This document shows positions 1-7,571 of a DNA stretch of 64,000 nt, in pieces. A program made the translations under genes and the position numbers. Source of the DNA: Chloroflexi bacterium HGW-Chloroflexi-3 (GTDB lineage Bacteria > Chloroflexota > Anaerolineae > Anaerolineales > Anaerolineaceae); assembly GCA_002842045.1 (NCBI GenBank), contig PHBX01000016.1, positions 1-64,000 of the forward strand. The letters are read 5' to 3'. A model generated the notes under the pieces. That model ran no database searches. It saw only the letters and a program-made list of their open reading frames with translations, and was not told the origin of the DNA. Positions within the stretch are counted from its first letter, which is position 1. Each line of letters begins with the position of its first letter.

Positions 1-78
1 GGTTTCATTCTCCTATTGTGTCTCTTTTTTTCTCCGCTGTATAGATTCTTTTGTCCTATATAATTATTGATGAATGAC

Positions 79-519
79 TCATATTACCTGAGTAGTTACG
101 AAGAATCTAATATATTTGGAATATCCTAATTTTTCAACTTTTATTGCTGGTGCGTACAACATTATTCCCTTTATCTCAGGAAACATGGCTGCGAGATAAC
201 AGGTGATCACTCCTCCCATGGATTCACCACCTATAAAAATTTCCTCATGTTCTCCCTTGCAATGATTGTAAACTTCTTCAACTGCCTCGACCCAGCTTCT
301 CCAGGTTTGCCTATTTAATTCCTCCGGACTGGTTCCATGTCCTGGTAACAATGGTGCGTTTACAGAAAAACCTTCCAGATTTAAATATTCAGCAATCGGT
401 CTGACCTCAACTGTCGTTGCTGTAAATCCGTGAATTAAAATAACACAAATACCATTCTTTCCCTTAAGAGAAAAAGAGCTACCATCTAGGTCTGGATTCT
501 GAATTATCAAATTTTCCAT
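79..519 (-). CDS. Truncated alpha/beta hydrolase (carboxylesterase-like)
   Basis: N-terminal half of a serine hydrolase of the alpha/beta-hydrolase fold. The oxyanion-loop segment LIHGFTAT and the nucleophile elbow GESMGG (Ser about residue 98) are clear. The frame stops at about 146 residues, whereas family members run to about 240-260, so the acidic and His members of the catalytic triad are missing. The reading frames beyond the stop, toward the left edge, contain stops or no clear continuation. ATG 519 is preferred over the TTG just before it because AGGA lies 8 nt upstream. It begins 4 nt after the larA-like stop, so the two are probably co-transcribed. It is either a decayed gene or one with a frameshift near position 85; the product is probably inactive as read. 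Confidence 0.6.
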   Translation of the reverse strand: MENLIIQNPDLDGSSFSLKGKNGICVILIHGFTATTVEVRPIAEYLNLEGFSVNAPLLPGHGTSPEELNRQTWRSWVEAVEEVYNHCKGEHEEIFIGGESMGGVITCYLAAMFPEIKGIMLYAPAIKVEKLGYSKYIRFFVTTQVI

Positions 520-522
520 CAA

Positions 523-1767
523 TTATCCTTTCTTGGTTATTGGTATGGTTGTTACAGCATTTGGCATTACAGCAATATTTGCATGAAATGAACTCGAAAA
601 TTTGTTAAAAAATGTGGTCAAATCATCCACTGGTTCTATCATAAGTGATTTTACATTTGGATGGGCTAAACCGGAATACAAAAAAACTTTGTGTTTTACT
701 TGAACCTTTGCCATTAAGTATGCTTTATGTTGCCCAATGATGAATGCTTTATTTTCAAAATTTGATATAACTTCAGACGGATGCGAGAATTTAGTCACAT
801 AACCAAAATAAGTCTCACTTCCTATACCTTCTTTACATTCCGCAATAATTAACAGGCTTCCATTTGTGTTAAGTAATTTTCTTGCATTCGATACAGCTTT
901 TTGTGCTTGATAAAAATTGATATCTTTAGGGTGTCCACCAGCTGATGCAATGACCAAATCATACAATTTATTTACATTCACTGCATACATTTTATCGATT
1001 ATGGGAATCGCATGTTGCATAACAATTTTTGGCTTTTCAAAAAAAACATGCAAAATTTGCAAATCTTTGTTCTGAATACAATTCAAGGCTAAATCAACGC
1101 CTGCAAATTCACCGATTTCTTCAATATCCATACGGACTTTATTGCGAGAGTACTCGCACGCGACACTATTTTCATCCATTAAAAGAGAATGGTTTTGGGT
1201 GATTGTTTCTTTTCCAGCTAAACCAATTGATACTGTTTTTACACCTCCAGAATAACCAGCAAAGTGGTGTGGCTCAATATTGCCCACACTAATTTTTATA
1301 TCGCATTCAAAATATGATTTATTGAGTAGAATTTTTGTACCAAATGATGTCTCACGCAGATATGTGAGGTTTTCATTGCAATCATGTTGTAAGAAAGTGA
1401 AATTGCTGAAAAAATAATTGTCAAGCTGTAAGTAGCTCAAATCAGAATCTGGAACATGCGTTCCATTCGCGATATAAAAATTAATATTATTTTCTTTAAT
1501 CCCATTATTTATTAATTGATTAACTAAGGGCGGGATAAGCCTTGAGTAGGGGACTGGTCTGGTTTTATCATTGATGGCGATTCCCACAATCTGTTCGGAG
1601 GGGGTTTTGTTATTGCTATTTAGTAATATATTTAGTGGTGTAAAGTTAATCTCTATTTTTGATAGTGGAAACACATCTTCAGAGTGAGGGGTAATAACAT
1701 CCACAGTCCGATGACTATTTACTTGTAAATTTAGATACTGGTGCCCATATTTCAACGAAAATTCCAT
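523..1767 (-). CDS. larA: LarA-family (nickel-pincer) lactate/hydroxyacid racemase-like protein
   Basis: LarA racemases interconvert stereoisomers of lactate or related 2-hydroxyacids using a nickel-pincer nucleotide; the specificity of this one cannot be read from sequence. It has the family layout: NGTHVPD (about residue 105), HHFAGYSGGVK (about 170-180), NHSLL (about 195-200) and GGHPKDINFYQAQKA in the C-terminal half. These match the conserved His and Lys positions of LarA. Length (about 414 residues) is normal. ATG 1767 is chosen over upstream GTG and TTG codons. This ATG sits 2 nt past the stop of a 43-codon VOC-like remnant, which suggests translational coupling. No LarB, LarC or LarE cofactor genes are in the window, so the cofactor must be supplied from elsewhere. 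Confidence 0.8.
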   Translation of the reverse strand: MEFSLKYGHQYLNLQVNSHRTVDVITPHSEDVFPLSKIEINFTPLNILLNSNNKTPSEQIVGIAINDKTRPVPYSRLIPPLVNQLINNGIKENNINFYIANGTHVPDSDLSYLQLDNYFFSNFTFLQHDCNENLTYLRETSFGTKILLNKSYFECDIKISVGNIEPHHFAGYSGGVKTVSIGLAGKETITQNHSLLMDENSVACEYSRNKVRMDIEEIGEFAGVDLALNCIQNKDLQILHVFFEKPKIVMQHAIPIIDKMYAVNVNKLYDLVIASAGGHPKDINFYQAQKAVSNARKLLNTNGSLLIIAECKEGIGSETYFGYVTKFSHPSEVISNFENKAFIIGQHKAYLMAKVQVKHKVFLYSGLAHPNVKSLMIEPVDDLTTFFNKFSSSFHANIAVMPNAVTTIPITKKG

Positions 1768-1769
1768 GT

Positions 1770-1901
1770 TCACCAATTCACTTCATCCAAATCTCCCTGG
1801 TCAAGAATTAAATCCAAATTGATTAAATTCTTATAAAAGTGGGTGGTCGCTTGCAAATCATAGACTGGTAAAAAGACAATTTGTTTTTGGATGTCCATCA
1901 T
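1770..1901 (-). pseudogene. Remnant of a glyoxalase/VOC-family gene (N-terminal 43 codons)
   Basis: A 43-codon frame starting at tandem ATGs reads like the first beta-alpha unit of a VOC (glyoxalase/bleomycin-resistance) domain: IVFLPVYDLQATTHFYKNL, then NLDLILDQGD. A normal VOC domain has about 115-130 residues, and the metal-binding residues beyond this point are absent. The frame ends in TGA just before the ATG of the larA-like gene, so the piece may now act as a leader peptide for it. Family assignment rests on recognising the pattern over about 35 residues. It could instead be a real small ORF. Confidence 0.5.
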
Positions 1902-2256
1902 CACACTCTTTTAGTTATTTTTTTCATATCCTGAAAACTGATGTTTATGAGCGGGTGGGGGTGATTTTAAATATTTATGGTTTCGATAAGATACATTATC
2001 AATACCATAAATCTAAGCTAAACGTTCTCATTGTCTTCAGGTAATACCCAACCAAACTCGATTCCATAGATTTATTTATTATTACCATTATGTGCCATTT
2101 ACAAAAATATATTATAAGCTTGAAGAAAGATTGCAATTAGAATTTTTGAATTTTGAGGATCTCCCCCTGATGAATTGACAAAAATTAAAGGGAAATTAGT
2201 AGGATTAATGTTCTATACTAATCAATTCAAATTTGAGGTTTATTTGATAATATAAT
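1902..2256. other. Divergent intergenic region, 355 nt, no gene seen
   Basis: AT-rich spacer between the larA-like operon (minus) and the recombinase (plus). It should hold promoters for both. Visible signals are a TTGACA at 2175-2180 without a well-spaced -10 and a perfect TATAAT at 2251-2256. No tRNA, riboswitch fold or coding frame was recognised. Confidence 0.5.
2251..2256 (+). promoter_or_regulatory. Candidate -10 box of the recombinase gene
   Basis: Perfect TATAAT ending 6 nt before ATG 2263. The predicted transcript start falls on or next to the ATG, implying a leaderless mRNA. No Shine-Dalgarno sequence precedes the ATG. The best -35 match (TTCAAA, 2226-2231) has a long 19-nt spacer, so confidence is modest. 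Confidence 0.35.
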
Positions 2257-2262
2257 GTGTAT

Positions 2263-3234
2263 ATGATACCAATTGATATTTCAATAAAGAACTATTTGCG
2301 GACGGTTTCTCTAGCCAGAAGTGAAAATACACACCGGACTTATCAAAACGGTTTAAATGTTTTTAAAAACTGTTTACAAGATGCTTCAATTGATATCGAG
2401 AATAAACCATGTAATCAATTATCTGAAAAACATTTTGCGTTATTTATCAATGAATTAAAGTTTTACTCCCCCACCACTGAAAGATTATATATTACGGCTG
2501 TTGTTGGTTTTTATGAATATCTTGTATCTGAAAATTTAAGCAATGTAAATATTCAATCCATACGAATGTTGGTTCGAACAAGGGCAAGAATTCCACGACA
2601 ACGATTACCTCAATTTCCAAAATCTGATATTGAGATATTACTGAATCAAATTTCGCACATAAATATGAATCCGACCATGAATAAAACAGATACATTAGTG
2701 AATTTTAGAGATAAAGCTTTTTTGGTTTGCCTAGCTGATACTGGTCTCAGAGTTCATGAAGCCTGTAATTTACGACGTGGAGACATTGATTGGTTTGAGA
2801 AAAAGGCTATTGTAATCGGCAAAGGCAATCGTGAAGGAATTGTAAGATTTTCTGATCGCTCCATCACTGCCATAAAGGATTACTTGAAAATTCGGTCGAC
2901 AATGGATGGTTCAACGGGAGTTCCCTTGTCCTCTCTGCCAATATTTGCTCGCCACGACAAAGGAGCAGGTAAAAAAATTAAACCGATCACGACAACAACA
3001 GGACGAAAGATTGTTGCCAGTCGGGTGGAACAATATCTTGGTAAGGATGCAGTTGGTACAATTACTCCACACTCATTTCGACATTATTATGTGACGCGGG
3101 TTCTTCAGTCCTCAGGTAATTTAAAATTAGCGCAATCACTTGCAAGACATACGAATATTGCCATTACCCAAAGATATGCACACATTAATGATGATGAATT
3201 AGATAAGGGTTACAACGAAATCTTTGATAAATAA
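2263..3234 (+). CDS. Tyrosine recombinase (XerC/XerD-like integrase)
   Basis: Site-specific recombinase of the phage-integrase superfamily. An N-terminal SAM-like core-binding domain (about residues 5-95) precedes the catalytic domain. Catalytic residues are present in order: Arg in DTGLRVHEACNL, Lys in GKGNREG, His and Arg in HSFRHYYVTR, His in LARHTNIAITQRY, and the nucleophile Tyr in the same segment. Length fits stand-alone Xer-type enzymes. ATG 2263 is preferred over GTG 2257 because a TATAAT box lies directly upstream. The downstream papain-like gene starts 5 nt after its stop. No flanking att-like repeats, phage or integron genes are visible, so whether it acts in chromosome dimer resolution or on a mobile element is open. 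Confidence 0.88.
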   Translation: MIPIDISIKNYLRTVSLARSENTHRTYQNGLNVFKNCLQDASIDIENKPCNQLSEKHFALFINELKFYSPTTERLYITAVVGFYEYLVSENLSNVNIQSIRMLVRTRARIPRQRLPQFPKSDIEILLNQISHINMNPTMNKTDTLVNFRDKAFLVCLADTGLRVHEACNLRRGDIDWFEKKAIVIGKGNREGIVRFSDRSITAIKDYLKIRSTMDGSTGVPLSSLPIFARHDKGAGKKIKPITTTTGRKIVASRVEQYLGKDAVGTITPHSFRHYYVTRVLQSSGNLKLAQSLARHTNIAITQRYAHINDDELDKGYNEIFDK

Positions 3235-3238
3235 AGTG

Positions 3239-3862
3239 ATGAAAACAAATTTCAACCCCCCATCCCATGGTTATACCTTTCCTAATCGTTTTGAATTTAA
3301 AGGTTTATCAAGAATTGTCAAAATAATTAAGAGTAACTTTATTTATGGAATGTGTGGTGGAATGGTGTTTTCAGCCATGGATTACTATTTTGATCAAAAT
3401 AAATTGCCAAACTATAAGGCTGTTGAGGAATTACCTTTAAGCTATACGAAATATTTATGGAAAAGACAAACACAAAGCGTCTCAATTTCGGTCCTGATGA
3501 AAATAATTAAATTCGCAAGCTTATCTGTCTCAAAATCAATGCAAAAAACATTCCAGGATGAATTACCCAAAATCATAGAAAGATTGGATGATGGGTTACC
3601 TGCTCCAATTGTGATAATCCGATCAAGCTTTTTTCAGAATCCAACGCATAATCATCAAGTCCTGGCAACAGGTTACGAAGACAATGGGTTGTCATTGGAT
3701 CTGGAATTATATGACCCTAATCACCCAAATATATGCCCGCTTTTGATGTTCCACCATAAGCAAGAATATTTTATAACCCAATCTACCGGAGAACCAGTAC
3801 GAGGGCTATTTCTAAATAAGTATTTGTATCAATTTTCGTTAGCAAAACCAGAAAGCAATTAA
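3239..3862 (+). CDS. Papain-like cysteine-peptidase-fold protein of unknown function
   Basis: Not a gene with a known name. The pattern YGMCGGMVFSAMDYY (about residues 36-50), then HNHQVLATGY and ELYDPNHPN, gives a Cys...His...Asp/Asn order typical of papain-like or C39-like folds. Peptidase or transglutaminase-like activity is an inference. No signal peptide or membrane segment is seen, suggesting a cytosolic protein. A TTG at 3224 and GTG at 3236 are alternative starts; ATG 3239 is taken because it follows the recombinase stop by 4 nt, although no strong ribosome site precedes it. It probably depends on coupling to the recombinase. It converges with, and abuts, the radical SAM gene. Confidence 0.6.
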   Translation: MKTNFNPPSHGYTFPNRFEFKGLSRIVKIIKSNFIYGMCGGMVFSAMDYYFDQNKLPNYKAVEELPLSYTKYLWKRQTQSVSISVLMKIIKFASLSVSKSMQKTFQDELPKIIERLDDGLPAPIVIIRSSFFQNPTHNHQVLATGYEDNGLSLDLELYDPNHPNICPLLMFHHKQEYFITQSTGEPVRGLFLNKYLYQFSLAKPESN

Positions 3863-5203
3863 TCAGGCAAATTCGTTGTGATAGAGTTTTTCATTCACTA
3901 CACACATTAATCGCTCTTCTTTTGATAAAGCCAATCTGGCTTGGTCTCTCAAAATATTTACGTTGGAAAAGAACTCTCTCATCATCACGACGAGAAGGTA
4001 ACGACTTTCTGGGCGTAAGTGAACACGACCATTTTCCCATTTGCCGAATGCACCAGAAAGCCACATGAATATCATTTCTGGAAATAGACCAAAAATCAAA
4101 GGTATTTTGAAATCTTTTTGGAATTTCTCACTATTCAGAGATAAATCAAACATTTCCATGAGGAATCTGTATCTTTTCTTGTCATAATTGGTGAAGTGTT
4201 TGATTTTATAAACAGGAAAACTTCCAGATTTAATTTTTTCTTCATATTGTCTGAGAGAGAAAGTATTTACCAATAAGTTGCCATCCAGGTAACTGAAAGA
4301 ACCTGAGCCAATGCCAACATATTCTTCATATTGAACAATGTATTCGTCCAACATGGTCAAATCTTTTCTGGAAAAAGTCCAACCAGAACTTGGTTGATAT
4401 ACATCGGAAAGCTTTCCACTGATAATCTGGAAATATTTAAATTCCCGACTGTGGTCTAACCGCCCAAGGGTTTTTTCCATGGCCTTTTTTACGGAAGGTG
4501 CACTCATTAATGGGTAAAAGGTTGTTTGCTCAGCACCAGATTTATTAATATACTCGAGATCTCTGATGAGACTCTCTTCCGTTTGATCTGGTAAGTTATA
4601 AATCATATCAATATTCAAAGACGGTAAAATACCTACTGCATTTTGAATAATTTTCAGAATTTGATCACCTGATCCAAACTTTTCATACCTGCTCATTTGG
4701 CGCAATAATTTATCATCAAAACTTTGCACCCCAACGGATAAGCGATCTACCCGACCTTTTAATTCCTCTAAAATATCTTTTGTAAGATGATTAGGATTGG
4801 TTTCGCAGGATACTTCATTGATTGAAAACAAACTCTTCGCAAAATCGATCGTTGTCGTTAATTCAATTAAGTCAACTGTCGGAGTCCCCCCCCCTATGTA
4901 AAGATTAACAAAATCATAACCAATTTCAGCCAGCATCTCCATTTCACGACGCAAATTCAGGTAATATGATTTCAGTTTTGCTTCATTGTAAATAAAGCGA
5001 TTGAAAGAACAGTATGGGCACAGGCTTTCACAAAATGGAATATGGGCATAAAGAACATATTTATGCCCAGTTTTAGGAGCTGGATAATGAAAAACATGAG
5101 GAATTGAATTCAGTTGTAATTGTTTATAAGTAATTTTATTAATAACTTCCGATAAAATCGTTGAATAAAATTTTTGACGCCAGTTGTGAAGTCCTTTATT
5201 CAT
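3863..5203 (-). CDS. HemN/HemW-like radical SAM protein
   Basis: Radical SAM enzyme related to coproporphyrinogen III dehydrogenase-like proteins. The [4Fe-4S]/SAM motif CESLCPYC (CX3CX2C, about residues 58-65) is followed by SFN, without the further Cys found in true HemN. LYIGGGTPT (SAM-binding glycines), ETNP, RLSVGVQSFD and NIDMIYNLPDQT are all HemN/HemW hallmarks. The C-terminal 150 residues diverge from HemW. The family includes heme-trafficking and heme-degrading members, so the label coproporphyrinogen oxidase would be unsafe. AAGG about 8 nt before ATG 5203 supports the start. Monocistronic as seen, convergent with the papain-like gene. Confidence 0.75.
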   Translation of the reverse strand: MNKGLHNWRQKFYSTILSEVINKITYKQLQLNSIPHVFHYPAPKTGHKYVLYAHIPFCESLCPYCSFNRFIYNEAKLKSYYLNLRREMEMLAEIGYDFVNLYIGGGTPTVDLIELTTTIDFAKSLFSINEVSCETNPNHLTKDILEELKGRVDRLSVGVQSFDDKLLRQMSRYEKFGSGDQILKIIQNAVGILPSLNIDMIYNLPDQTEESLIRDLEYINKSGAEQTTFYPLMSAPSVKKAMEKTLGRLDHSREFKYFQIISGKLSDVYQPSSGWTFSRKDLTMLDEYIVQYEEYVGIGSGSFSYLDGNLLVNTFSLRQYEEKIKSGSFPVYKIKHFTNYDKKRYRFLMEMFDLSLNSEKFQKDFKIPLIFGLFPEMIFMWLSGAFGKWENGRVHLRPESRYLLVVMMREFFSNVNILRDQARLALSKEERLMCVVNEKLYHNEFA

Positions 5204-5310
5204 TTATGCAGCCTTTAAAATTGGTTTTACCAATAAATTTGAATCAGATCTTAAGTTGATGTTGATCTCAAGTATTATAGTCCAATTCTAATTAAAAAAT
5301 CAGGTTTTTA

Positions 5311-5340
5311 AAAGGTAAAATAAGTAAAGGTAAAATAAGT
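5311..5340 (+). repeat. Two perfect 15-bp tandem copies over the baiN-like ribosome site
   Basis: The unit aaaggtaaaataagt occurs twice head to tail, ending 2 nt before ATG 5343. Each copy contains AAGG, so the duplication doubles the putative Shine-Dalgarno sequence. It looks like a recent slippage or duplication event. Confidence 0.85.
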
Positions 5341-5342
5341 AT

Positions 5343-6527
5343 ATGAAAATTGGCATTATTGGCGGTGGCGCCTCCGGTATTTTTGCAGCAATAGAAGCAA
5401 GAAAAAAATATTCTGATGTAACAATTTTTGATAAAAATGACTTTTTAGGGCGAAAATTATCATCTACCGGTGCTGGGCGATGCAATCTGACTAATGTAAA
5501 TGTTTCACCGGGTATTTATCAATCAATCAACAAATTTAGTTTCCAAGACTTAATCAAAAATTATGATTATATCTTTTTAAATGAATACTTTAGGCAATTA
5601 GGAATCCATACTTACCACACTGATGATGGCTGGGTATATCCTCTTTCTAATTCAGCAAGGAACATCTCTACTTTGTTAGAAGATCATTTGACCACTGTAA
5701 ATGTAAAAATTAATAAAAATACCAGTGTATCAAGTTTTATCAAAATAAAAAACAGGTTTCAACTGAAGACTGATTCTGGGAAATCATATGAATTTGATAA
5801 GCTCATTCTAGCCTCAGGTGGGAAAGCCTACCCACAACTAAGAGCAAGTGATGCAATTTTACAATCCTTATTAAACTTTGGACATAAATTAATTCCTGCA
5901 TTTCCTGCGCTTGCCCCAATAAAAACAAGTAAACACGAAACAAAATCTCTCAATGGTGTGAGATTAGATGCTACAATACGGATTTTAGATAATAAATCAG
6001 TAATCGGATCAGAGTTTGGAAACATTATTTTCACAGAGTGGGGACTGAATGGTCCGGGTGTCATGAATCTGAGCCATTTGGTTCATGAAAAAAACAATTT
6101 AAAAATTGTACTAGATTTTTCCTCTGTTTTACCACCAGAATTTCTCAGCATAGTTATTGCCAACAAAGATAAATTTCTCTATTTATCAACCGCCCTACTC
6201 TCGATTTTTAATAAAAAAATTATAGAACAACTTTTGTTAAATTTAAACTTCGGATTATATTCACCGTTTCGAATAAATGATTTTATCAATTTGACCAACA
6301 AGATGATGTTTACGGAAAATATATTAGGTACTCGTGATTTTGAATTTGCCCAGATTTCAACAGGTGCAATCGAATCATCCCAAATTAATCCTGAAACATT
6401 AGAGTCAAAATTATGTACGGGTCTTTATTTTGCTGGTGAAGTTTTGGATATGATTGGGCCTTGTGGTGGATTTAATTTGCATTGGGCTTTTATTTCTGGA
6501 ATCATTGCTGGGCAATTGAAAAATTAA
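5343..6527 (+). CDS. FAD-dependent oxidoreductase of the BaiN/YhiN (HI0933) family
   Basis: Flavoprotein with an N-terminal Rossmann motif GIIGGGASGIFAA (residues 3-15), the family signature GRKLSSTGAGRCNLTN (about 39-54), and a C-terminal FAD-contact block GPCGGFNLHWAFISG. At 394 residues it is full length. Members in gut clostridia reduce bile-acid intermediates, but most YhiN-like proteins have no defined substrate, so no specific reaction is assigned. It overlaps the convergent acyltransferase gene by 4 nt, the two stops sharing TTAA. The start lies behind a tandem-duplicated AAGG-containing leader. Confidence 0.85.
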   Translation: MKIGIIGGGASGIFAAIEARKKYSDVTIFDKNDFLGRKLSSTGAGRCNLTNVNVSPGIYQSINKFSFQDLIKNYDYIFLNEYFRQLGIHTYHTDDGWVYPLSNSARNISTLLEDHLTTVNVKINKNTSVSSFIKIKNRFQLKTDSGKSYEFDKLILASGGKAYPQLRASDAILQSLLNFGHKLIPAFPALAPIKTSKHETKSLNGVRLDATIRILDNKSVIGSEFGNIIFTEWGLNGPGVMNLSHLVHEKNNLKIVLDFSSVLPPEFLSIVIANKDKFLYLSTALLSIFNKKIIEQLLLNLNFGLYSPFRINDFINLTNKMMFTENILGTRDFEFAQISTGAIESSQINPETLESKLCTGLYFAGEVLDMIGPCGGFNLHWAFISGIIAGQLKN

Positions 6528-7568
6528 TCGTCTTCTATTTTGAACCTGATTACAATTTTTGAATAATTATTTTTGTGTTCATTCAAAATATTAATAAAAT
6601 TTTCAAGACCAGCTATCATTTGTAATGACCGATCTATTCCGAACCGATAGGATAAAAATCCCGGGTTTGTTTGGATGTAATTTTGTATAGCAAGCAAGCC
6701 AGCTTCAATGTCATGTCCTATGGTTGGGTGGTTTCGTAGAATCAACGAACTGACAGGTAATTTTAAATTTCGTTTAAAAACATCCATTATTACAGGGTGT
6801 TCTATCACCAATGAAAAATCTTCCATATTGGCAAAATTTATTTTTGTTTCTTTTCCATTCTCATCAATTAGTATGATATCTAGATCGTTCGAAATGTACT
6901 GATCCGGGTTAATAATTTCCTCTTGTGGTAATAATGCGGAGATTGCTTCCATAATTTTCATGGCACCTTGATGCATCAATTGTTTTATTGATTTGTCAGT
7001 AGAAAAAATCTCATCATAAGTCAACAATTTTCCAATTTTGACACTTACCTTCGGCCGTTTAAAAGAAAGTGCTTTTTGCATGGCACCGTTCATTCCAATA
7101 AATCCAATTGGCACAATTGGTGCTTTTGATTTATACGCGATCCAACTGGTGCCAATTTTTGGTTTTTTAAGATTTTTTTCCCAAATTCCACCTTCTGGAA
7201 AAATTCCCAGTACACCATTTTGCTCCAGGACTGCTAATGCGTTATATAAACCTTTTTGATCTATTTGTCCACGCATGACTGGGATAAATCGATACAAACT
7301 TGATATAAATGACATTCTAGGATCAATAGGTATCTCTCCGGTTCCTAAATATTCTAATTGATGGGGTGTGTAAATAACCATTAATATGGGTTCAAATGCG
7401 GATACATGATTACCTACCAACAACAATATATGGACCGGTTTTTGGAAAATTTTCTAAACCAGTAATTTCGATTTTAACTAACAAACCGACTAATATTCTG
7501 GCTAATCCTTTTAAAATTCGCCTGATAAAAATTCTACGAGGGTATTTAATCAGATTTTTTTGGGACAT
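6524..7568 (-). pseudogene. PlsC-like glycerolipid acyltransferase, frameshifted
   Basis: Lysophosphatidate/glycerol-phosphate acyltransferase family, membrane-associated phospholipid synthesis. The frame opening at ATG 7568 (4 nt after the typA stop) reads MSQKNLIKYPRR..., then GLENFPKTGPYIVVG, and stops at once. The remainder (VGNHVSAFEP, FPEGG, then about 200 residues) is one frame over. The break is a 4-bp tandem duplication, TACCTACC at 7411-7418 (plus strand); deleting one copy gives ...YIVVGNHVSAFEP... uninterrupted. The motif-I acidic residue is Glu (HX4E) rather than the usual Asp. The C-terminal 100 residues are an extension not recognised from E. coli PlsC. It could be a true pseudogene or a sequencing indel; the downstream part still looks like well-kept coding sequence. 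Confidence 0.75.
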
Positions 7569-7571
7569 TAA

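Noticed and set aside
2175..2219. TTGACA ... TATACT as a recombinase promoter
   Set aside because: The spacer would be 33 nt, far outside the functional range.
2263..3234. Recombinase as the core of an integrated phage or genomic island with att sites
   Set aside because: No flanking direct repeats, tRNA target or phage genes found nearby; the single tRNA is 19 kb away.
3863..5203. Naming the radical SAM gene hemN (coproporphyrinogen III dehydrogenase)
   Set aside because: It lacks the extra Cys after CX3CX2C, and its C-terminal region is divergent; no heme genes nearby.
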